From Henckelia pumila (lineage: Eukaryota > Streptophyta > Magnoliopsida > Lamiales > Gesneriaceae), in NCBI RefSeq assembly GCF_033568475.1, contig NC_133121.1:134386375-134450374 (forward strand): a stretch of DNA of 64,000 bases, written 5' to 3'. Below, in pieces: positions 34,140-47,017 of the stretch. The first letter of the stretch is position 1. Each line of letters starts with the position of its first letter. The position numbers and the translations under genes were made by a program. Under the pieces are notes generated by a model. That model was given only the letters and a program-made list of their open reading frames with translations. It was not told the DNA's origin and did no database searches.

Positions 34140-37100
34140 CTAGTAACCATATCCTGAACGGTAGGCACAAAAGTTTAGCAACCTCGCATGGTTCAGTAAA
34201 GAATGAATATTTCCTGAAGTTGCAGAAGCCTTTGTTACAACTAAATATATATATACCTGAATTGTCCATTGGGTTTCCAGCAGCAACTGGCTCAGGCTCC
34301 TTGATCTCAACTACTACACAATCTGACATTAAAAACGTCTTCGCCACAGACGATGCATGCTCTAAGCAACATCTGACCACCTAAATCAAACCGTGAGGGA
34401 AATCCATCAAGTCAGAGTTGCAAAGAATAAGCATTTAGGACAATCCAGGCATGAGAAGGATCCACGTAAGTTTGAAGAACTCTAGTTCAACATAAAAAAA
34501 TCCTTCCAAAAGGCTAAACCAAACAGCTCATTGAAAGAGACATGATCTATAAAGTTAAGACTTAAGACAGCTAAATTCATCGAACCTCAATCAGAATCTA
34601 GAACCACTGTGGTATGGTTAAGTGCACCCATCTTAATTAACAGCTCCAATAATGTCATACCAAACTCTAGGAAGAAGTTACAAGATAAGTACATCAATAT
34701 CTTGTATGGTACTTGTCAGGAAGACAGAGCAATCATTACATTGATCACATCATTCACCATAATGGACTGTTTTAAAGAATGGTTGCCTCTCTTGTGCTGG
34801 AGTAAGCTTTTATATCTTCCGATAATTTTAGATTCCTTTTCGTTTTTTTTACAAATGATTAACCAGTTGATTGTAAATGTTAAACACGAGATTGAATAGC
34901 TGGAAGCAATTGAGTAAAACATCTTACCTTAGTTGGATCTATTATCCCAGCGGCCATTAGATCTTCATATTGTCCAGTAGCAGCATTGTACCCATACTTA
35001 GGATTGTCACTGGATAGCACCTGAAACACATGCCAAGATCGAGATCTGAGTTTGGCTGTGGTATGTGACACAGAAGATTGTGTTCACGTGTACAAGTGTG
35101 AAAACAAAATCCAATGAAACAATCCTGTTTTTAATGGATAAGACCATAGTAAATCAATTTTCATCTACCTTCTCACTAACAACACTTCCATTAACACCAG
35201 CATTCTTCGCTATCAACTTCAATGGGTAACTCAAAGCTCTTTTGACAATGTCTGCTCCAACCTGCCAAATTATGGAAACTCATCATCAACCAGAAAAAAT
35301 AGAATAACTTATATAGTAAAACTTTCAGGATGTTGCAAATCCTAGCGATCATATAATTAGCACCCTTCTATGAAATCTAGTATCATCCAACACCATTTCT
35401 CAAAATATAACAGACAGATATGAAAGACAGACAAGGGCATAACAGAAACAGATTCTTAAGAAATCATAGCACAAGATGCATATATAAACAAAATTCAGGT
35501 CCCAAGCTGCAAATCACTATCTAAAATCTAAAATATGTTTTATATATATATATAGGCAAAAATGATACTTCAATTATCCAGAGAGCGAAATCAATGTTAG
35601 GATTAGTGATAATTGTTTTTCAGGCTTTTAATGTGAATGCAAAAGGTAGATGATTTAAGAGGCAAGATATGTGTGATTTAAGAGGTAAGATGTATATGGG
35701 CATGCACGTGACTTTGAGGTTTTAACGAATTATACAAAAAGAGAGAGAAACCCCGGAAAAATGAATTCAGCATAAATTGCTATTCATATATTTAATTGCA
35801 GGACAAGACACGTGCCATGTTGGACTCGTGACCTACAAGTGTCTACATCAGTCCAACATTGTGCCAAGATATTTTGGCAAAGTTTCAGCACAGTAGTTCT
35901 CAAATAGTAAAATTATAGAATTCTTACCTTCTCCTCATCATTTGCAAGAGTTTCCTTAAAAGCATCTACTTTTGATGCAAGTCTTAACAATGTACATCCA
36001 CCACCAACAACAATTCCTTCCTCAACAGCTGCCTGTAAATCAATTAAATTAATAATAATAAAGCACACTCACGCGCTAGCAACTCAAAGAATAGGGCTTA
36101 AACTTGATCCATGTCGCTTACCTTTGTTGCATTGAGAGCATCTTCTACTCTGAGCTTCTTCTCCTTCAGTTCAGTTTCTGTCTGTGCTCCAACCTAAAAT
36201 TAAAGTTGTAATATGAAGATGATGTTGCCAGGGATGATTCAACCTTTCTTACCTACATAAATTAGCACTAACTTCCTTAGTAAAAAATTACCTGGATCAC
36301 AGCAACACCACCAGAAAGCTTTGCAATTCTTTCATTCAGCTTTTCCTTTTCGTAATCTTGATCTGCCACCTGCTCGAAATACAATACATCCGCAAGTCAC
36401 TCAGACAACCATTCAGCTAAATCCATAAAGCAAAGCACGTGAAAGGCAAACAGACATACCTCAATAAGATTTTTAATCTGAGCCACGCGTTTATTTACAG
36501 CTTCCTGACTGCTCCCATCACCAACTATTGTTGTGTAGTCCTTTGTCAGCACCACCTTGGCAGCATGACCCAAAACTTCCTTGTCTGCCTTGTCTAAAGT
36601 CAGCCCAACCTCATCCCTGATCACAGTTGCTGAACCAAGAATAGATTTTCTTAGTTCATAAGCATCAAAGAGCACACATAGTTCACGAGATGTGCTTTCA
36701 TAAAGCAGGTAAGTAAAGAAGAAAGTTGAGTAAAGTTACCTCCCGTCAAAATTGCAATGTCGTCAAGATACTGACTCTTTCTTTCACCAAACCCAGGAGC
36801 TTTAAGAGCAGCAACCTTCAGCGCTCCCCTTAGTTTGTTCACAACCAGAGTTCCCAGAGCTTCTTGTTCTATATCTTCAGCGACAATTAGAATAGGATAT
36901 CCACCTCTGATAGCTTCTTCCAGGACATTTATGAGATCTCTTGCATTGGTTATTTTCTTGTCGACCAGTAATAACTACAATAGCACATCCATTAGAAGGG
37001 TAAGAAATTTATTCAGGTGGCTTCTTGTGCATCAAAAAGCTTTCCTGCTAAAAATTTATATATATTCCTACCTTGCAATTCTCAAATTCAACAGCCATTT

Positions 37101-38333
37101 TCTCACTATCCGTAACAAAATATGGAGAAATGTAACCACGGTCAAACTGCATTCCTTCAACAACATAAAGACTATTCTCTGCACTTTTTCCCTCTTCAAG
37201 TGTCACAACACCTTTCCTACCAACTTTACTCAATGCTTCAGCGATCATATTCCCTACTTCATAGTTATTTCCAGCACTCACAGCAGCAACATCTGCAAGC
37301 TCACTATCTTCCACCTGCAATAGATCACTTGTTTCACTGGTCATAGCGTTCATTAATCTCAACCATCTATTGCCTTATCAGCAATTATACCAAAGAAAAT
37401 TTTCCCCCACTCGTCGCTTGAGATTGCTAGAACACAAATATAGATTACCTCTTTTGACATTAACTTCAGCTCCGACACCAAGGCCTTGGTCGTCTTTTCG
37501 ATTCCTCTAGTGATAAGGACAGGATTTGCACCAGCTGCTACCACCTGAAATCATGGATAGAGGTGCAGGAACAATTTATCGTCCAACTTCATATAGTCAA
37601 GAAGACCTGGAAGCGCAAAATGCTCAGACATACCTTAACACCCTCAGCGATCAAACCCTGAGCAAGAACAACAGATGTTGTTGTTCCATCCCCAGCTAAG
37701 TCATTAGTTTTTGCAGCAGCTTGCCTCACCAATTTAGCACCAATATTCTCCACAGGATCCTCTAACTCAACCTGCATGAGCATCCACGCAATGTTTACTC
37801 TGTTACCAATACGATATCCACATGGGCAATTAGCACACTCATTTACCATCCCATAATATCACGCGAAAGCCATGAACAATGTGCATAATTTATGTACCTC
37901 TTTGGCAACTGTAACTCCGTCGTTAACAATTTTTGGGGCACCGTACTTGCTTTCAAGGACTACATTCCTTCCTTTCGGTCCAAGGGTAACACCAACTAGA
38001 TCTGCAAGTTTGTTGACACCAATCTAACAACAAGAGAACCATCAATCAATAACCATTCAGGTAAAGAAATTTTAAATTAGGTAAGCAAAAACTTCACCTA
38101 CTCACCTGCAATTTTTTTATAGCTGAGCCATCCTTGTTGAAATGCAATTCCTTAGCAGCAGCTGTCACTTGAAAAGAACTAGATCTGCGTAGAAGGCTCT
38201 TCTGCCTCCCAAATGAACCAGAAGATATAGAAGCAAGTGAGGACAACCTAGTAGATGAACCTGTGAGCTTTTCATCCATCACCCGGTTGCCCGGAGCAGC
38301 CATGGAACCGATAGAAGCAAAAGTTGAAGCCAT
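34140..38333 (-). CDS. CPN60B: Chloroplast chaperonin 60 subunit beta
   Basis: Fourteen coding exons: 38333..38106, 38023..37898, 37771..37634, 37544..37449, 37314..37072, 36974..36740, 36629..36460, 36369..36292, 36193..36122, 36032..35928, 35261..35169, 35020..34928, 34380..34257, 34153..34140. All use GT-AG introns; the 1,815 nt encode 604 residues, the family length. A Ser-rich plastid transit peptide (about residues 1-55) precedes [12 protein letters not shown]. The ATP-site GDGTTTS (145-151) and Cpn60 signature [12 protein letters not shown] (463-474) are present, as is the end DNSGYGY. It forms the stromal Cpn60 alpha/beta tetradecamer that folds imported and plastid-made proteins, including Rubisco large subunit, with Cpn20/Cpn10. 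The last coding exon is only 14 nt. No lesions were found. Confidence 0.95.
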
Positions 38334-38346
38334 TTACTCCTTAAAC

Positions 38347-38938
38347 CTGACATGAGTAAAGGGTAGAAGATATGTTATTTCCAAACGTACGCCTCAAATT
38401 CTAATGGTTCACAAGAAAATTGCAATCATAACACTAGCAAGTTTCGAAAACGGGTAGAAATACCAAGGTGAGAAGGTTCCCACATGCTACTCGTGAATTT
38501 AACTTCACAACAAACCTATTGAAACGCAGATGCCTTAAAGGTCCTTAAAACAACGGATATTACATAAAACGAAGGGTTCAATTCAATCAATGGATAATCA
38601 CAGCTCTTCTCAAAACTCCAGCCACACGACACGAGACTCCAATATTAATCAAGAAATTAATGAATACCATATCAGACCAGCTCAATTTCATCAATCAAAG
38701 CAGAATGTAATATAACCTATAAACAAAACATACGCATCATTATCACAGTCTCAATCTTTACAAGATAGTAAAACCCACGATAAAAAAACATTATCACCTG
38801 TAAAATTCATAACCCAGAAACAAATTTACCCAAAAAACTGGTTCGATTGCTCACCGGTAATGAATGAAGAATTGGAAGTTAGGTCCGTGTAAGTAGCTGA
38901 AGAGTGTACGAGATAGGTAGTTGGCGAAAGGGTTTATG
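38347..38938 (-). other. CPN60B 5' UTR with leader intron
   Basis: A leader intron is predicted from donor ACCG|GTGAGC (exon ends 38855) to acceptor GTCAG|GTTTAAG (exon resumes 38346), just before ATG 38333. The first leader exon is pyrimidine-rich and probably starts near 38938. Confidence 0.55.
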
Positions 38939-40436
38939 TAGAGCGTGAAGAGTGGTGGCTATAGCGGATAGATTGAGATTTATTGGTCCTTTTGGTTCTT
39001 GAAGTTTCCAATCAATCTCAGCCGTCGATTTCCTCTTGGGGATGGAACACTCTTAACTTCGGCACACAAGTGCTGCACTTCTGTTTCAATTGTTCCAAAA
39101 TTGACAAATTCAATGGTTGGAATTATTTCAGATAAATGAATTCTCATTTTTCTTATTGAGTGTAGGTTTATTGTGAAATGATTTTACGGAGACGGTTATA
39201 TTTAGTGAAAAGTAATGTTTTTAAAATAAAATTAATATTTTTATGGGTCAAATCGAATCAAATATATATCTTAAAAATTTGAATCGTGAGCAATAAGATG
39301 GTCTAATAAAAATTTTGTATAAAAATATTAAACTTTTGGCGAAATTTGAACACATTGTCATTAAAATCAGTGCGAGGGATACATAAATATAAATATTTAA
39401 AAAAAACATATCATCGACTTCGTAATTTTATGTTGTACTTCCTTTTAAATTTAAACATAAAAATTATGTCTTTATCCTCATAAAAAAAATATCAAAATTA
39501 CCTACTCACCTTTATAACATGACATATCATCGTAAAACGGTAGAAGTATAAATAAAAATAAATAAAAAAACGGTAGAAATATAAACAAATTAGCACAAGG
39601 AAAAATATTGCTATTGTGATTGTTCTTTCATCGACACTTCCGCGATACCCTATCATTTGTTTTAACAAAAGTTTGTCATTAGAGTAAGTTTTTTTTTTTT
39701 TTTTTTTGAAATGTTATCACAAATTATATGTAATTGTTTTTTCATGGTGAGAATTGAAGATAAGAGTTTTTTTTGCTTATTTTTTTTAGGTAAAGATTTC
39801 ATTATCTTATATCATAGTCAAGTAGATTAGAAATAAAAAAATAGGTTGATCAAGACCGGCGGCCAGATTCCCTAATCCTGGTACAAAAACAAAAATACAA
39901 TTAAAAATATGTTATGCAAGGATTTTACAATCCTCTAAAACCGGCGATCAAATTATTAACAGAATCTTCATAATCACTTATTTTTAAAAATTGTTACTTG
40001 ACCAATAGGACATCAGATTAAGCTGAGAGCATTTTTGTTAATTTAATATAATTCTATCATTTTTTAACCTCGCTCGTTCAAAGCTAAAGTTGAAAAGCAG
40101 AAGAATACTGAAAAGTATAAACTACTCGAGCTAGACTACAGCCAATAAAAAATGCAACAAATCCAGAGTTCGCTGATTATTTTGCTGAAACAAAATTTTT
40201 CAGAATTTCAAAATTAACTGGTCTTCTTAAATCACCTGATAGAAATTTGAATAACTCCAATTCCTAGCCTGATATGATTTTCCGTTTAATTCAGAACAAA
40301 ATTTTAAATAATGGATGTAAAAATTTACCCACAGATCTCTGGGGTGTGAGTGACCAAAACCATAAACTAATACAGGTCAGGACATTATTTTGATCAAAAC
40401 ACCACTCCGATGAACTGAGTGCATATCGGTTTTGAA
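38939..40436. other. Intergenic: CPN60B promoter and carrier-gene 3' flank
   Basis: AT-rich with poly-T runs (39692-39710). A stretch from 39173 (TGTGAAATGATTTTACGGAG) to about 39300 resembles a decayed form of the dispersed repeat whose TGTGAAACGGTCTCA start also closes the window. No coding exon was found. The last several hundred bases should contain the 3' UTR of the minus-strand carrier gene. Confidence 0.4.
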
Positions 40437-43400
40437 TTACAGCCCTGCAGATTTTTGGAATTTCTGGATTTGGTTCAGGAATATCCATGTCATCTGCGTG
40501 AAGACACAATCGAGAATCAAAACACATTAAAAGGGAGAAAGAAGAAAAAAAAAAAAAAAAGACACACACAGAGGGATGGGATAGGCACTATACCATGACA
40601 TGCGGGGCAATTCTAACACAGTACACTGGAAATCCAGTGTAGAATTTTAAGGGTCCTCCTGACTTTAGCGTTTTCATGGCACAATCTAAAGAACCAGTGT
40701 ATGGATATTTCCCGGCGGCATCTGGCTGCATTTTCTGTATTTGGGTTTTAACATAATCAAATGGCAGACTACAGGCTGCGGCAAAGAATCCCGATACAGT
40801 ACTTGCACCTGCAAAGAGTGGGAAAGTTTCAAAATTTAACCCACGAAGAGAAAATGGACACAAGATTTTAAACTGAAATATAATGCATAGTCAGGGTGTT
40901 AAGATAAAACTACTGCAAGTAGGTAATGATTCAAGAAAGTATCTCACCTAACACGGTTGCAGCGTCACCCGCACCGAGGGAGTCCCTGAAGAACTCCACA
41001 CATTGATCATAAGAAGCAAGCATACCCATGTTAAGTGCCATAGCCCTTACCACAGTAGGTCCAGCACCTTTCCAGAGAGCTAAAACTCCTTCGTCGGCAC
41101 TAATACGATAAAGGGCGTGAAATGCATTAGTGTAGTTTCGCCGCTGTGCAACAGGTAATGTTGCATCAGCCTGCATACGTATGAGGGCTAAATCTGCAGG
41201 ACTGCCAACAGTTGCTCCAATTGCTCCAGCAGTCAATCCACACAAAGCTTTCTGATACAGTGGCAATGGCTTTCCATCGTTGGCTTCTAATGCTTTGTTG
41301 GTCAAAATCCTATAATATATGGGGATAATTTCCAGGTTAGATGGAAATGCTATTCTAAATTTAAATCACAAAAGATCATGAACATTCCAGAATTTCCTAG
41401 AGTAGGATAAATGATAAAGTTAAATGTATCAGTCGAGGAAACTCATTGCACATTCAGAAATTAAAAACCGAATACTGTTCATATGGTTTCAAGCACATAA
41501 TGGAGCTAACCAACCATAATTTTGGGTCTCTGGCTCAGTGGAACTTTAAGTATCACAAGAAATGCATGGGGTGTACAATTGTCTACTAAGTGCAAACAGC
41601 CAACTCACCAATACATCCCCATGGAAACACCACATTGGGAAATAAACCCACTCATCTCCCCACAAAGCCTCTTTATTTTTCAAAGCACCCTCATAAAATA
41701 TGCACAAGAATTTGTCATGGGAGGCAAGTCACCAAAAAAAACCGTCAGACCAGTCCTACACAGTTCAATTGTTTAACTAAGATCATGTCGTTTCCGATGC
41801 TACTGAGGCAAACTGACCTACATTTATATGAAAGAAAACTATCCAGTGTCTAACAATGTCACATTCGAAGTAAAATGCTCTAGCTGCTTGACACGCTAGC
41901 CCAACAAATCCCTCTAATTTGAGAAGTTGATTCCTCCAGAAAACCACTGGAAAATTAAGTAGCTCTATGAATTAATGGAAATTATTTCTTTGAAAATTCC
42001 TGCAATTTTAAATTCTTAAGATTATTGAGTTTAAGAAAATCTTACAAAATGAAATGATATAGGGCTTGGTTTTCAATATACCAATTGAATTTAACTACAT
42101 TGTGTCATTAAGGTAATTAAAAGAATGTTATAATATATCTCACAATCGACCAACAAAACCAACATAAAACTCACAAATGCGGATTAAGTTGCTTGTTTAC
42201 AATTTGCTAACAGACAAGTCTGCACATAACCTAAGCCAGTTATCATAACAAACTTTACCATCTCTACACTCCTTTGCTTGATAAAGCTACAAATAGAAAT
42301 AATAGGAAAACGAAAAATTGGATAATATTGTCCTTTGAATATCTTTTCGAATGGCATGACACAGTGATTACTAATGGCTTATACATGAACACACAATCAC
42401 AAAAGGTCTAAACCATCTTAAACACTACAAACATGTATGATGAACAATCCTTGAGTATGATAATCCTGAATATCACCACATCTAGATTAAAATGCCCAGA
42501 ACTCAATAGTAAATTGGTCACATAAATACTCACTTGAATGAGCCAAGCCGTGCAGTTGTATATGTAGCTTGTCTAAGAAGCCCAGCAGACAAACCCTGCA
42601 CGAGTAACAATATAATTAAGACAAAGGTCAGGAGGTAATCACAAGGCTGAGCACTGAAATATTACATGTAGAGCTCGGACAAGCCAATTTGATTTTCATT
42701 TAATATGAACTATCAATCATGGAATAGTAAAGGCAAATCCATTTCATTATCATGAGAATTAAGCCATTTATCACTTTATGGAGGCATTTCAGCAATCAAA
42801 AAATACAAATTTGAAGATGGAAAACGATGGCAGTAAGTGCAGTGTAAGCCTACACTTTTTTATTTAATTTAACATAGAACAAATATGTCATTGGAGAAGC
42901 AAATCGATTAACCAAAGAGCACGAGACATGGATATGGGATACGACAATTTTCCAAGTTTAGGATACGACACAAGAGTGTACATCTATCCTTTATGCAAAG
43001 AAATATATCAACAAATAATATACTTGTACATAAATGCAATAGTGCATGAATATTATGGAAACCAAATTCACTGATCAACAATTAATATCCCAAAAAAATT
43101 TGTACAACATATAAAAATTTGAGTTTCTTATAACCTGACTAATATGTTTTTATTAAAAACTTCAACTTTATTATTGTTTTTCTTCAAAAATTTTAATTAT
43201 TTGTAATAATCAATTTTAAAATTTTAATAAAGATCCTGCAATCTTCTTAAAAATTTTAAGTAGCCCATACGTATATTTATAAAATTACAAATAGTCTCTG
43301 CCGTATTCATCCGATATTCACCTTATATTTCCCAACTATATCGGCCTTGTATCCACCCTGTATTTGCACCCCGGGAATATCCATTATATTACATGGCCAT

Positions 43401-46101
43401 TTTCAAATTTTCGATGCATTATATTACTTGCCCATTTTCAAATTTTCGATGCATTATGTACCCGGGCACGAGATTAGACAATATCTCTAAACTTGATCAA
43501 AATGTAGTCTGATTTTCTTATCCGTAAATCATGTTTCCAAGAGAAACTCAAGTATGCCACAGTTCATCTGATGAGACACTTTTAACACATGCTACAAATA
43601 AAACACTCCATCATACTGGAGTCTAACTTTCTAACAACTGGAACAAAAACAAACATATGGAGATTGAAACAATACCAAGCATGTGTTATGAATCCAGATT
43701 CAATGGCTAAAAACATGAAGTCATTAGGCCAAGGGATCTCATGTCCAGAAAGCCAAAACGAAAATGGACATCAGAAGCCCAAGATCGTTAATGAGTATGT
43801 TAGGAAATCAAAAAAGAAATACACATGAAGAGGGTGGGGTGTATAGAAGAGATGAATTGTATATGAGGGTATCCAGTTAGAGGTGTGGAAAGAGTGACTA
43901 GCGCTTGGCTAGGGAGAAAGTATTGTACACAGTGATTCACTCTGGGTTGTTTCCATTTTGCCATATTATATTGATTTCCACTTGTATTCTTCATTTCTGT
44001 GTGTGTGAGTCTGTGATGAACCAGATTATTCCAAGCCAGATTCAAAGTTCAAAGGAGAATGTTTACAAGAGATATACGCACGGACGTTTCAAGAATAAGA
44101 ATTAGGAATTTGATTTATGATTAGTTTATTTTCTTTATGTATTATTATATATATATATTGATAGATATAAATAAACCAAGTGGATGTAAACAGGGGTCTA
44201 GATAGGAATAAGTAGTTTTAATTTTAGGGATAAGGCTCTGCTGAAGGATAGATTGACAGTTATTTCTTTAGTATTTGGATTGGGAAAAACTCTAGGTATA
44301 TGTAAGTGTGAATTGTGGTAAGATATGTATTAGAATATTTATTGTAAAATCAAATACTCCATTAAAGAGATCCGAGGTTCTCTCTATCTTTGAGCCTCAA
44401 TACAAAATTTCAACAATAGGGCGGCTTGGAAGTAAATCTAACAAGAACAAACAATCACTGGAAAACAATGATTTTTCTGTGATTAGACCCATTACACGAT
44501 CAGTGTCCCAAGCACGTGACAGAGTCCCAAGCACGTTACAGAGTCCCAAGCACGTGACAGAGTCCTTGTGTATTTGAAGAACACAACAGCATGTGTGTGT
44601 CATATAACCACAACTGTTTATCCCCATTAGGTCAGTCATTGAAACATGTCATTGGAGTCTCTATATGACATAAAAGATACTACCAACTATAAAAAATTGT
44701 AATTATTCCATTATCATATGTTGTAAGGCGGTGCAATTATTGAGATGCACAGTTTTGGTAGTTTTACTTACCTTCATAATCACATCGATTGAAACGTGTG
44801 CTAGCACTGGTGCAAATATTACCAACCATATTGATGAAACAACAAGCATTCAATCATATAGTATTGCGAGAGGATGCGAGTGAGGGAAGGGGAGGAAAAA
44901 CGGATAGTTCCAACCTTAAGTTCTTTTCATATTTTGGTTTCTAGTTGTCGGTGTCCTCGTGAAGAGCATTATGTATTGACAGTTAAAAATAATATTTGTA
45001 GCCCAAATAAAATAATAACATTTGTGTGTCGTTCGAAAAACTTAATAGATTAAGATGGCAACATTAAACTGGCATGGCAATAAAATCTCCAACCATTCCA
45101 AATTAACACATTTCGCACATTTCATTTTAAAGCTCCTGCAAAAAAAAAATATTGATTTTACCTTTCAAAGACACTAATTCTGGTTAATCAATATCCCTCC
45201 TCACTCTCCTAAAAAAATAAGGTATTCAGATGTTATAGAACTTAGACCCAGTATTTTCACCATAAACTTAACTAAACCACCACAAATGCTGCTGCAATTT
45301 TTATTTACCAAAACGATCAAACATTCATCCATAAACAAATGAGTAAAAGTATAACTGAATATCATGTGATATCAAGCCACATCTACTTCACTTTCAGGTG
45401 ATACTTAAGAAGACAGCTGGCATAAAAAAAATAAACTTTACATGATTTTCTCACGCTAAACATACCTTGTAAAAGGCACCAATGCCCTCATTCTTAAGCA
45501 TGGTCTTTGTCACCTCACCAGCTGATCCCTGGCCCAGTTGTATTCTCACCTGAAATTGAGAAAGTAAAAACATAAAATCGACAGCACACAGCTGACACGA
45601 AAGAGTTTGATTTCCCAATCCACAGGTTCGTGATTCATTCAGCACAGAGACATGTAGTATTCATCAGATCTAAAGCAGCATACGAGTCAAGCTTTCAACA
45701 ATATGACCATCACAAGGTTCCAATAGCATTTTGTTCGACATAAAGCACCGGGAAAACTAGAAAATAAATATAAATCTTACGCAAAGCAGGTCCTAAACTC
45801 CGCTAAACTATTGACAAAAATCGCGCTTTCAGCGATAGAAAGGACCCACTGGGCATAAGATCTGAAACGAACACGAGTTTCATCCAGGAAATGAACAACA
45901 AAAACACCCAGATCTTGAACAACCAGCAATGCGGACGAATCCACGAAGCTTATCGATCGCGTTATGTGATGCGATAAATAATACCTTGATCATGTCGATG
46001 GGCTGGATCACGCAGGTGGCTAGCATACCGGATATACCGCCATTGGCGAAGGGCTTTACGGTGGGCCAAACTCCGACTGATTTCGGCTTCTCCTCTCCCA
46101 T
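40437..46101 (-). CDS. DTC: Mitochondrial dicarboxylate/tricarboxylate carrier
   Basis: Six exons: 46101..45985, 45549..45466, 42595..42534, 41309..40948, 40808..40594, 40493..40437. They total 897 nt and 298 residues, the length of the plant DTC. Three mitochondrial-carrier repeats are visible through their signatures: QPIDMIK (33-39), SPADLALIRMQ in the middle repeat, and LPFDYVKTQIQ in the third. The start MGEEKPKSVGVWPTVKPF and end TWIFLNQIQKFQKSAGL are characteristic. The protein exchanges 2-oxoglutarate, malate or oxaloacetate for citrate or isocitrate across the inner mitochondrial membrane, supporting nitrogen assimilation and redox export. Intron 2 is 2.87 kb and contains an LTR-like insert; splice sites remain intact. 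Confidence 0.95.
43397..43462. repeat. 35-bp tandem duplication in carrier intron 2
   Basis: CCATTTTCAAATTTTCGATG recurs with period 35 at 43397 and 43432. Confidence 0.75.
43798..44415 (+). mobile_element. Solo LTR-like insert in carrier intron 2
   Basis: Begins TGTTAGGAAATC and ends AAATTTCAACA (TGTT/AACA termini). Its right end (GATCCGAGGTTCTCTCTATC then CAATACAAAATTTCAACA) is typical of a plant LTR U5. No PBS follows, no polypurine tract precedes, and the flanking 5-mers (GAGTA, ATAGG) do not match. It is best read as a degraded solo LTR. Confidence 0.5.
44505..44561. repeat. 19-bp triplication in carrier intron 2
   Basis: Three head-to-tail copies of GTCCCAAGCACGTGACAGA (44505, 44524, 44543); the middle copy has T for G in ACGTG. 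Two copies contain CACGTG. Confidence 0.9.
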
Positions 46102-46640
46102 TTTCGAAGTTATTTCTTGCTCTTCTGCTCCCTGCTTCTCTAAATTTGAACAAATTGAGAACTGGGGAGTGGAGGAAAAGGGGTCTCCTCGGTGATTGGT
46201 GAACGACACGAGGATGTGAACTGGCAGCACAACAATAAAAAGTTTGATGATTTGTTAAATGTACAATTTAGAAATGGTATGGATGGCATGTGGATGGCAA
46301 ATCCGCTCTCATGATCTCATCCATATATATAATTTTTGGTTGGATAAAAAATTATAATTTTTTGGTTAAATATATTTTAATATACTTTTAGTTTTGACTT
46401 GTGATTCTATTTTTTTTCAAAAATATTATTATTAATCAACATAAAATGGGAAATAATCTTGATGATTTGTTAAATTTTTAAAATTTGGAGTGACCAAAAT
46501 TTAAAAGTTATGTACTTTTTTATTGGATCAGACCTGTTCGAAGGTTCAAAAAACTCGATTCTCTGGTTGACAAATTTATGTATTGGAGACGTATGTTTTA
46601 ACAATTGTATATATATATCATAAGAGGGAGAAGAAATACG
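46102..46640. other. Carrier-gene leader and promoter region
   Basis: The first ~110 bp upstream of ATG 46101 are rich in CT on the minus strand and likely form the 5' UTR. Beyond about 46230 the DNA is AT-rich with no gene. Confidence 0.4.
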
Positions 46641-46649
46641 AAAATTTTT

Positions 46650-46990
46650 CATAATCGTTATTTTGTTGAAAGTTGATGTTGTTTTTAAGCAAACTTTGGA
46701 TTATTATGCTGAAGTTATGTTGTATTGGAAGGTTGCAAAGTCGCTGCAAAATACACAACCAAAAGTTTGGATTGAGGAAACCGATGCTCTTTTGGTCACT
46801 CGTGCTATCACAAAACAAGCTGTTAGAGCACCCCGAGACTCTTCTGATTGAACAGATTAAAGCATCTTACAAAGTATAACAGGGCATTACTATTCAACAC
46901 TACCCATGATCTGCCAACGAAGCAGCTCATGTTTTGAATATATGTGCTCTTAATGTTGATCTTAGTGTTGAATTTTTGGACTCACTTCCA
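46650..46990 (+). pseudogene. LINE RNase H remnant
   Basis: Reads KVWIEETDALLVTRAITKQ and, after stops, SANEAAHVLN. These resemble the RNase H region of plant LINEs (ETDALLVVRAI and RSANEAAHVLA blocks). The piece is short, broken, and lies beside the DTC promoter. Confidence 0.45.
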
Positions 46991-47017
46991 ATGTATCTAT
47001 TTTCACATGTAAACACT

